Positions 52,736-62,000 of a stretch of 64,000 nucleotides of DNA are shown here, piece after piece; position 1 is the stretch's first letter, and each line of letters begins with the position of its first letter. The stretch is from Nematopogon swammerdamellus. Lineage: Eukaryota > Arthropoda > Insecta > Lepidoptera > Adelidae. The position numbers were made by a program, and so were the translations under genes. The notes under the pieces were generated by a model. It was not told where the DNA came from. It was given only the letters and a program-made list of their open reading frames with translations, and did no database searches. Location of the stretch: the NCBI GenBank assembly GCA_946902875.1, contig OX336348.1:16889741-16953740 (forward strand). The letters are read 5' to 3'.

Positions 52736-53338
52736 CTACCTATATAAAAATGGCAACTTTAATTTTTACCCGTTTCCAAAATGGCGTCCTTTGGTCCCAG
52801 ACAGACAGAAGTGTTTTTCCTAAATGTCTAAATAAATAGCGCCACATATGAATAATACAATAAAGTATTAAATAAAACACATGGAAATCAACTTTATATT
52901 TATTTATTTATTCAGTAAACATTTACATCAACGTTATTTTAAACTCCAATACACCACACCAGCAAACTCGCTCACATTTCCAAAATGTTGGCAGACAACT
53001 CAGATTCTCCATTTCTTAGTCTATAAAACATGCATAATTTAGTCTAGGATATGGTTATTTTTCTAAAATCAAGCAAATAAAGTAAAAAAAAAAACATCTA
53101 ATTGGTAAGTAGGTACCTATGTTTCAATAATAAATTGATTGACTGCAGAATTATTCTGCGGCCAGACTCTGTAGATCTGACTTTAGCAATGTCACGTTTA
53201 CTCCGATGATGTGTGGTGTGCTCCCAATTAGCGCTGCCGTTACCAAGTTTTTGTAATTTTTATAACAGCTAAGTGTGTGATTTCGTGCAAAACTAACATT
53301 TGTATTATTTCGATTATGTATTGTACTTCGGCAGTAGA
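52736..53338. other. AT-rich; LINE-tail-like (TTTA)n at about 52900
   Basis: No gene recognised. Confidence 0.4.
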
Positions 53339-53342
53339 TTTA

Positions 53343-53566
53343 GGGTGAGGCCAAACGAGCGTAATTTCGTGAGTTGTGTGTGTGAGTCGCGTAATTTACG
53401 GTGTATTCAGTTTTATTTCATATAAAAGTTCCGTGTGTGCCACCACACGACAACGAAAAAAGAGGTGTCTTCAACGTTGTATGCAACGTAAATAATCTAC
53501 GTGTCTCAATATAGCGAGCGACTCACACGCGTCACAAAATTACGCGCGTTTGGCCTCACCTCACCC
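53343..53566. mobile_element. MITE with GGGTGAGGCCAAACG ends
   Basis: TIR GGGTGAGGCCAAACGAGCGT / ACGCGCGTTTGGCCTCACC (plus an extra TCACCC); flanked by TTTA / TTAA. GACTCACAC and its reverse inside. Confidence 0.75.
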
Positions 53567-53645
53567 TTAAATGATATATCTTTGTTCTCATGTCCTGCTT
53601 GAGTGAGATGTGTGATATTTGCTATTGGCCATTGACCTTGAGCGT

Positions 53646-53762
53646 TTAGCTCCCTTACACAAACGCCGCGCTCGCAGCGCCATCTCTATCTTGCTCGGGT
53701 GTTTGCGTCTGGCACGGCGCGAGATGGCGCTTTACGTGCCACGTTTTTGCAAGGGAGCTGAA
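53646..53762. mobile_element. Small palindromic MITE
   Basis: TTAGCTCCCTTACACAAACG and CGTTTTTGCAAGGGAGCTGA; GCGCCATCTC / GAGATGGCGC inside. Confidence 0.7.
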
Positions 53763-54309
53763 CATAGCGCCGACTACGTGGGTGCTCGGGGGCTCCAGCA
53801 CCCACGAGGGGTGAGTAGTGGGTGCGGAGCACCCACGACGATAGATATAAAAACTGATCAGTAATAGGATTTGAGCTACGATAAAAGTGCCTTATTTAAT
53901 TACAAGCCTTTGAGCGGCCACATTTACATATTCGCACTAGTGGCGCGGCGAATAGCAAACGTTATAGTACTCCTATATTATTCTATGCCATGCAATAGAA
54001 TATAGGAGCACTACAAGCGTAGGTACATCGAACGAATGTGTAAATGCGGCAAATGCAAAACATTGTGCATTCGCACGTTTTGCGAATCCATGCTACCGGG
54101 TGCCGGGAGAATTAGTGAAAAAATGGAGAAGCATATGTCCAGCAGTGGACGGCAACACGTTGATGATGATGATGACTGTTTAATAAAGAAAAAATTGCAT
54201 GAGCACCCACGAGGATTTCATAAAGTCGGCGCCCCCTGAGTAGGTAGGTACCCTCGTAGGTACCTACTCTCAAAGGCCAATCCGCATGGTCGATAAACAT
54301 ACCTACCAT
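53763..54309. other. Unassigned; GCACCCACGA motif repeats and an RTE scrap
   Basis: AGCACCCACGA occurs near 53802, 53830 and 54200. GCGCCGACT (53769) and AGTCGGCGC (54223) bracket the stretch and may be degraded TIRs. An RTE-like 3' end (TATGTCCAGCAGTGGACGGC) lies at 54105-54170. Confidence 0.45.
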
Positions 54310-54800
54310 CTTTGAGGAAATATTATATAGAGCCAGCGCTCCGAAGAAATATAGCTGCTAAATATGTTCGAGCGGCTGAGGTTTGGGGTAAGGTAGCGGG
54401 GAGGCGGAGCGCAGAGTCGAGCGGTAGAGGGGGGCGCGAGCGGGGCGCGAAGCATGTGCGAGACGGTCTGGCGGCCGGTGTGGGGAGCTCACGCGGGGCG
54501 GGAAGCGTGCGGGAGAGAGGCAAGGGGTAAGGAGAACGATCGCACTCGCTCGCGCGTCGGTGTGCATATTGTCTTTTCATTCTAACACTTCATCTCCAGA
54601 TTCGCCATCGCACCTTCGCATCGACGAAGATGTGTAAATGTATAGTTTAAAGTAGGCGAGGCGCGATCGCAGCAGGCAGGCGACGACTGCGCGCTGCGGC
54701 CTCTCGCGCTTGACTAAGAGACTTGATGATCGTGAACCGCAACTCGGTGGAACATGTTAGTTGGCTGAGTGCTTTATCTAGGTACGTAATATATCTTTGC
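54310..54800. other. GC-rich island, possible promoter or untranslated exon
   Basis: About 54370-54560 is rich in G on the plus strand and in CpG; a potential donor TAG|GTACGT is at about 54779-54787. No protein frame recognised. It could be a housekeeping promoter, but the gene it would serve is not visible. Confidence 0.3.
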
Positions 54801-56003
54801 CTACCATGCGTATTTTTAATTTAATTAAACCTTGTGTTGGATATTTAAACAATTTTAGTCTACTGTTGGTGTTAATTTTACCATAGCTTAGTGGGTTGGT
54901 TACCACTGAAGATGACTGCATGCGTCAGTCCAAAACGTCTCGGCTAACAAGATCGTGATTACGAACCTTGGCAAGCTAAATTTATCCAATAATGTTGAAT
55001 CGAAATCTTGGACGCAAAGAAGACGATCAAGAATCTTTCGAAACATGGATTATATAGGTACAGTCCAGCAAGAAATAGTATTCCGCGGACATTTTGATAT
55101 TATAATAAATAACCCTAGCTCACGTATAACAACTAAACGGAGTCCACCTGGCAACACTAGACTTATTTCTTGAGTGCTGCCCGCAGCAGTGTTTTTTAAT
55201 ACTCTCTCTTTCTGGACTGTATGGAAGAATACTCTCATCTTAAATCCAAAAAAGGCGAGTAAAGCAAGACGCCGGCCGCCGCCGTTCTTCCTTCAACATA
55301 GATCTTGCTTGCAGGATTTTCGGGATGCTGTGTCTGTTCTGTGGGTATTTGCGTGAGTGGTATGCTCATATGCGCTACCTATATGTAGGAATGTGCTAAT
55401 TAAACTAACATTACAGTGAACACAATAATACGGCGATTTTCAAAACAAGATTTGTAAAAAATCACATATATTATACCAAGGCAGTTTTACCTAAATCAAC
55501 TTTTGTATTAAATTAAATATTTTACTAAGGAAATATTTTTCATAGTACTATTCTAGGTAGGTAAGTACCCACGCCACATAAGTATGTGGGTAGGTACGCA
55601 GGTCTAGCTAGGTATACAACATTAAAATTTTCGGACGTTAGTACTTAATACGCACGCACGCGGGGATTCAAAGAAGCTAGTGCATACAAAATATATTAAT
55701 TTGTGACATCTGCAAATGTGGTTTTATCACTAAATAAATAAATACACCGAAAACAATACATTCAAGATTATTTTAAATCTAATTTTTGTTACTGTCACTC
55801 TCGAAGACATTGGACAATATCCTGCCCAGCATTTAAGTGGACAAGGCAAAACAGAAATACTACCATGGTGCTATTAGGAGCAAACCGAAGTTAGTCACAT
55901 GATAACATGTTAGGTATTTGAACAAAGTATCGCTGTCTCCGCTCGCCACGCGCACTCCCCGCCAACGCAAGAGGGACAGCTGCACGCACTCAGCTTATAT
56001 ACA
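54801..56003. other. Mostly AT-rich, no gene recognised
   Basis: No recognisable frames or repeat termini. Confidence 0.45.
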
Positions 56004-56075
56004 TACCAATTACGTGAATATTAAATATTCATGTAATTGGTACAGCCCCGAAAGACAAATTTTGTCTTTCGGGAC
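56004..56075. repeat. Two adjacent perfect-looking hairpins
   Basis: TACCAATTACGTGAATATT pairs with the text ending CATGTAATTGGTA. Then CCCGAAAGACAAA pairs with TTTGTCTTTCGGG. Confidence 0.85.
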
Positions 56076-56339
56076 TGATGTTTTCTCGACCCCTTAACCT
56101 TAGTTATGTGATTTTTACAATAATTATTTTTAGTTGCAATTTAATAAGGACTGTTCAATCTACGTACCTGTCTTTATTATTTTTTTTTATGTCCAAATCA
56201 ACAAAATTTCGTTCGAAAAAGCCATTTTTATCTGTGGCCTCGTACGTAACACCACAGATTACTTAAGACTCGTGGACGAGACGGAAGTTAATTTTCTTCA
56301 TAAAAAATCGTCTTTCGGCATTTAGGTTTTCTTGCCTTA

Positions 56340-56474
56340 GGCCCACTTGCACCAACACGAGTTTAAAGTTAAGTAGCGAGTTATGGATTTAAACGCGGTT
56401 CTCACAGTCAACGGGTGCTAGCTTAACGAGTTAAACTGGTTTATATATTAAATTTGTGTTGGTGCAAGTGGGCT
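56340..56474. mobile_element. PIF/Harbinger-like MITE, first unit of a tandem dimer
   Basis: 135 bp; TIR GGCCCACTTGCACCAACACG / TGTGTTGGTGCAAGTGGGCT; TTA at 56337-56339 and 56475-56477. Confidence 0.88.
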
Positions 56475-56477
56475 TTA

Positions 56478-56612
56478 GGCCCACTTGCACCAACACGAGT
56501 TTAGAGTTAAGTAGCGAGTTATGGATTTAAACGCGGTTCCCACAGTCAACGGATGCTAGCTTAACGAGTTAAACTGGTTTATATCTTAAATTCGTGTTGG
56601 TGCAAGTGGGCC
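56478..56612. mobile_element. PIF/Harbinger-like MITE, second unit of the dimer
   Basis: 135 bp, same orientation, few differences from the first unit, bounded by TTA at 56475-56477 and 56613-56615. The middle TTA is shared. Confidence 0.88.
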
Positions 56613-56615
56613 TTA

Positions 56616-56981
56616 GGGGGCAAGAAACCTTATCCGATTTTGTTAGTGAGGGGCGTGCGCGCGGCGGCGGAGCAATCATCTTGCCAGCCTTTTAGAAAGT
56701 TGGCGATGCTTACAATACAATTTGACGAAACTTAAGTTTGCAGAGCCATGCGATATTTTCCTCAGGCTAGGTTAGCACCTTTGATAGTTTTACTAAGCTT
56801 TTGGCATTTCTGCGTTTTTGGAAATAAAACCATTGCAGGCCGACACGCTTTACTAGGCTAGGTACCAAGCTGAAAGCACTGGCGCGTTCAGTTAACGCGC
56901 CATTTTGAACTGTCATTTCTGCTTCTCAACTTGTCTTTAGTGAGTGAGTGAGAGCGGCAACCCCGAACGTCATATTGCAGT
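56616..56981. other. No gene recognised
   Basis: GGCAAGAAACCT just right of the dimer is the inverse of AGGTTTTCTTGCC just left of it, so the dimer sits in the centre of another short palindrome. Confidence 0.5.
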
Positions 56982-57528
56982 GCGACAAGGCTGACACGTT
57001 GAAAATCTTGAAATGAACGTGGATGACGTTTGTGCGAGGGCGCTGCTGCAGCATTAGTGTTGTCCATTTTGAAAATTTCCTTACACTAGGGGAAAATATT
57101 GCTGCAAAAGAAAATGTATGTATAGTACCTAATATGGTAGGTAGGTACTTACTTAGGTATTATTTTATTTTATGTATTGAATTTTAGGAAGACGTACGCG
57201 TGTACGCGTGAACGGGTGAAACGCGAGGCGGTCATCTAGCAACACTCTGGCGGCGTTAAAGTCGTATTTTTAATCAGACGAAGTAAACTGACAGTAGCTA
57301 ATGTCACTTTGCAAAATAATGTTGCCTTATATAATGTAATAGTGATGTGCTACGATAAAATCTAAACTTGTTTTATGGTTTGGCCATCTGCGATCATAAA
57401 CAATACTTTTAGTATATTTTTTTGTTTTCTGGGTTTGGCATTAAGAGGCTGAAGTCCAGTGAGTCCGGTTCTACATTTTAATGCATTGGACTGTTCATTT
57501 CGAGAGGTTGCGCCTCATTCCATTCTTA

Positions 57529-57708
57529 CCTTACTAGGTGGTAGGGTTTTTCCCGGCCGGATTTCTACCACCGCACTGAATGATACGTTGGTCGAAACGG
57601 CTATGTAAATAGCTCGTGTTTCCCGTCCAGTTCAGTGTAGCCGACATGAAATGAGGAAAAGCACTGACATGGCACCTAGTTCACCCGGTGTTATGGGCTG
57701 ACATCAGA
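57529..57708 (+). mobile_element. SINE family A, central body
   Basis: TTACTAGGTGGTAGGGTTTT to GTGTTATGGGCTGACATCAG. Confidence 0.82.
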
Positions 57709-58004
57709 TTCAGGGATCGGAATTAGGTAGTGTGATTTGGTACCAAAGTAGGTAAAGTTCGCGAGAGGATATAATATGGAGTTGTTAAAACCACCACTTT
57801 GTTTGGGAATTCTGAACATTTCCTGGGAAATTTCAGGGACTTGATTTTTCTTCGGGATCGTATTTATTGACTTAATACAAGCTTCTTTTGTTCTTATGTG
57901 ATTTTCTCTAGAGTTTAGTAACTTTATAGTTACTGGACCGATTGCTTTCAAAATCAATTCAAAATGTCACTTTGCAAAATAATGTTGCAAAATAATGTTG
58001 CTCC

Positions 58005-58425
58005 TGTCATTGACAGGAGTTGCCAGATGCTATTTTTCCAATTTCCCCAGGTTGAAAAATTATTTCCCCAAAATTATACTAGAAAAACAGTGTTTCTGAT
58101 AAAAAAATATAACACAATTAATAGTTATCTATTCATAAATATTATATAAACGACTTATCTGTCATTGGCGAGAGTTGCCAGATGCGATTTTTTCAAATTT
58201 CCACAGGTTAACAAATAATTTCCCCAAAATTATAGTAGAAAAACAGTGTTTCTGATAAAAAAAAAATAACACAATTAATAGTTATCTACTCATAAATATT
58301 ATATAAACAACTTATCTGTCATTGAGAAGAGTTGCCAGATGCTATTTTTAAAATTTCCCCAGGTTGATAAAATAATTTTCCAAAAATTATACTAGAAAAA
58401 CAGTGATTCTGGTAAAAATTTTGTT
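58005..58425 (+). repeat. About 157-bp tandem repeat, 2.7 units
   Basis: TGTCATTG-...GAGTTGCCAGATGC begins units at about 58005, 58160 and 58317; each has AGAAAAACAGTG-TTCTG and, in the first two, AACACAATTAATAGTTATCT. Confidence 0.88.
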
Positions 58426-58905
58426 GTTTCTAATTGTCGTGAGTTCAAGTTCCGATTTAGCAGTTTAATTAAACATTCTTAGGGTGTAACATTTTTCTGT
58501 TAATAAAATGCTTTTCTAAATCCTTAGCATGACTTTAATTTCTATTTTATATGTTTGGATTACACATCTATTAGATCCTGAAAACCCCTATCGCTTTTTT
58601 ATGATTTATTTTATATTTTATAGCTATTTTATTGAGTGAGTGATTATTATCGATAGTTTGTGTCACAACACTATTTATTTTTTCTCAAAACCTGGCATCC
58701 CAGCAAACGTCAGTTTACTTCGTCTGATTAAAAATACGACTTTAGTTCCGCTGTCAGCCACGTTCATTTCAAGCCTTGTCGCCATTGTCCCACTGTGTAG
58801 TAAAGCATGTCGGGCACTGTACTTGGTTTATTTTCTAACTATCCCATTATACAGATTTGGCTGTGTCAGATCAGATTCAAATATGGCGTCCTATTCCGGT
58901 GGTGC

Positions 58906-59033
58906 CTACAACTGCGCTGCTTCGTCCAACGTATGCAGCCAGTTGAAGATCATCATGTTTCGCTCATACTTGGACAGAGGGCGTCCGCGTTCGCGCTCTA
59001 GGTCTGCGGCCGTCAGCGCCAGGTGGACTGCGT
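58906..59033 (-). CDS. Terminal coding exon of the unrecognised minus-strand gene
   Basis: Acceptor TGTTCGCAG|AC, 41 codons and TAG. The residues run AVHLALTAADLERERGRPLS then KYERNMMIFNWLHTLDEAAQ and L. The leading AC completes an Asn codon with the last base of the previous exon. The sequence looks conserved (charged helix followed by the aromatic/Met-rich NMMIFNWL), but I cannot name it. The opposite strand carries a long frame here that is a shadow. Confidence 0.72.
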
Positions 59034-62000
59034 CTGCGAACACAATATCTCATCGTTAAGAGGATTCTATAGGACATTAAACGAAAATAGCTATATTTTT
59101 TAAAACTTCAAACAAAAAATTTGTTCTATGAAGTACATAATATGAAAAAAATATATAATATTTTTAAACTAGATAATGGGCTGGAGTTTCTTGATTATTG
59201 CGGAATGATGACTACTTGACTCGAAATACAGGCTCGTTTACCCGATCTGATGGACAAGATTGATATTTTCTTGAAGTACAACACAATTTCAAGACATCTA
59301 AGAAGGTTATCAAGTGATCTATCGACAATCTAAAAATGATAATATATTATCCACTAATGTGTTCAAATAAGTAGAATATAATGTTAGATGATATTTATCC
59401 GGCTCGAAGGACCAGATGTTGTGGGTTGGAGTTGGAGTTTCTCTTCTTGTGAATAAAATGAAAGAAGACTTCTTCCCAATGTGATGTAATGAATGACTGA
59501 TTGATAAGTAAATGAGTGACATTGATGTAAACAAAACAAAATGAGCGTATTAATAATATGTACTAAACACTGAAGCAGGCTTTTTAAATTTACAGTATTT
59601 TTTCATGGTGAAAAAGAATTCTGAATGTGACTCATTTTAATTTCTTATGTCGAGCTAGCTCCATACTGGATAATTATTTTGGAATAAAATTTACGTCATT
59701 GTATAGGGAATTTAATTTTCTAGACACTAAAGCAGTATTATTTGAAAAAAAACTAGTCCACGTTTCACGTCATACATAACCGGGAGGACACACTGGTCAT
59801 ATATATGGGTCTTAAAATTTTGCGGAAGGTCAGACCTCAGGGCGAATTTTAACTTTCCGAAGGCAGCCCAATGCAGTTGAATTCGTCTCTCCACCTCCTT
59901 TAGCAGACCTTGTCTACCAAGCCGCAGAATTTGACCGAGATAATAAACAGAGAGAAAGAGAGAGACGTACTTGGAAACAGCGCAGTGTGTATCTGCGGGC
60001 CGGCGGCGGCGTCGTCCGGAGGGTTTGGCGAGGAGGTCTGGCGCGCCTGCGCCGGCGGCGGGGGCACGCTCAACGTCTTCGGGCCGGGCCCTACGGCGCT
60101 GGCCACCGCCACCACTGCCGCTGCCTGAGGGACCAAACATTGATGCAGCCCTTGGACTCCAAAACTATCCTTACACGAAACACGTCGTGTGACTTCAAGA
60201 TCCGCGGATCACAGACGAGGCTGTGTTCTGTGTCGAAGCAGCACGACTTAGAAAAATCGTTTGCCTGTACATACAACCAATTAAAAAAATATAAAAACCG
60301 CCATCAAAAATGTATTAAATAGAAAAAAATCGAACCCTGGAGTTGAAGGCGGTGCTAAAGAAGGCTACACAAATTACAAATCCTATCATCCACTCTTTCA
60401 TGCATCATTTTTGCTTGATTTAGCACCGCCCTCAACTCTAGGGTTTGATTTTTTTTATTTTTTACTTTTTACCTTATTTTTTACTTTATTTTTTACCCAT
60501 CTAAAAAATGTGCCAAGCGCCGCTAAGAAAGTTTCGAATCTTACGCTTTTTCGATCAGGCTACGGATCTGACGCGAGATCTGACGCGAGTTTAACATTAT
60601 TTACCCATCTACAAAAAGTGCCAAGCGCCGCCGCTAAAGAAGTTTTCACTTCAAAAAATTTGAAGTCGATTAAAAATGTCTCACCTCAAGCCGATCCAGG
60701 TTGAAATCTGACTGCGAGAGTCGCTCCAGAGCCCTGTATGTGGTTAGAAGGCGACGCCGGATGTAGTTCTGTCGCACCTGAACCAGATACAAATATTAGT
60801 TACACCAAAAACACGGTCATGTCATATGTGAAAACAATTTGTTGAGGGAGCTGGGCAAGAGAGGCCGCGCGAATCGTCTGGGGACAGTCGGGTCGGCTCG
60901 TTCCTCCTCCAGCGTGTCTTTCGCTGTTGGCGACATCACCTACAACATCCGTGATGTCAGCCCATACCACCGGGTGAACGAGGTGCCATGTCAGTGCTTC
61001 CCTTCATTTCATTTCGGCTACTGGACGGAAAACGCGAATTATTTACATAGCCGTTTCGACCGACCTTTCATTCAGTGCGGTGGTAGCAACCCGGGCGGGA
61101 TTAACCCTACCACCTAGGGTGAAGTGAGAAGGGAAGGGAGTTAAAGTTTTACGTGCAAGCCAATTGGCGCAGGCCAGTCTCCACAAACATCACCCATTCA
61201 CGAGCATCACGCCAGGGCCAGCCATCGCCTCCCTCAACCATATTTGAGGGTGAGAGGCGACGGACCGTAAGCAAAGACCTTAAAGCGATGCACTACCCCA
61301 GCTACAACACGACATGACTTTTTTTACGAATGTTGTGCAAACTGACTGATGATCTGGAATCTGAAGTCTCTCAGTCACAGACGATTTGTAGGGAAACTTA
61401 GTCTGTTCTACAGTAAATGATAGTAATCATGGACGCTGCTCCGAGGAACTTGCTTCCCTTATTCCTTGCCATCCAACTGCAACGCATCTCCATCCAACGC
61501 AGCACTCGCCGCAGAGAAACTGAGCACGCTTTTGTTGTTGACATAGGGCTTTTGAGAACCCATCGGTTCTTAAAATCGTTTCTTTGTCGCACCGGTAGTG
61601 TGTGGAACTGTCTCCCGGCGAGTGTGTTTCCCGATTCCTTTAACCTGGGTGTCTTGAAACGGGCTAGACAGCCCAGCAACAGTCCGCAAATCTGCTGGCA
61701 TGGCGCCTCACTGAGCGTGATTTCGCGAGGAGAGGGGTTTTTGGCTCTGTCGACTGTACCATTGGTCCCTCGGCACAGCCACCCATGTTAGTTTTAAAAA
61801 AACCACCGCACTGCTCCTGTCCTCTACCCATACAGCGGCTCCACCTTGCGGAGCTGGCAACTTCATTGAGGAGCTGATTGTATGGGTGGCTGAGTCGGAG
61901 GGGTCAAAGCGCATGCTCCGACCAGCCAATATCACCTCCGATAAAAGTAGGTGCCATACCGGAGACTTCCCTGGATTGCTGGCTAAACTGGACTAGAGGA

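Larger units (their letters stand above)
56982..58783. mobile_element. 1.8-kb foldback element with nested repeats
   Basis: GCGACAAGGCT and GAAATGAACGTGG (left) face CCACGTTCATTTC and AAGCCTTGTCGC (right, 58758-58782). The perfect 32-bp inverted pair GTCGTATTTTTAATCAGACG... lies at 57261-57292 and 58709-58740. It contains SINE A and the 160-bp repeats. Confidence 0.7.

Noticed and set aside
56248..56264. Fourth MITE G copy (CCACAGATTACTTAAG)
   Set aside because: Only about 14 bp match; too short to separate from chance.
58640..59059. 139-aa plus-strand ORF over the last exon
   Set aside because: The conserved-looking protein with a splice acceptor and stop is on the minus strand; the plus frame is its shadow plus foldback arm.
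59727..60140. 137-aa minus-strand ORF as one protein
   Set aside because: It joins an out-of-frame reading of a host exon to an RTE fragment across a splice donor (GTACGT at 59970).
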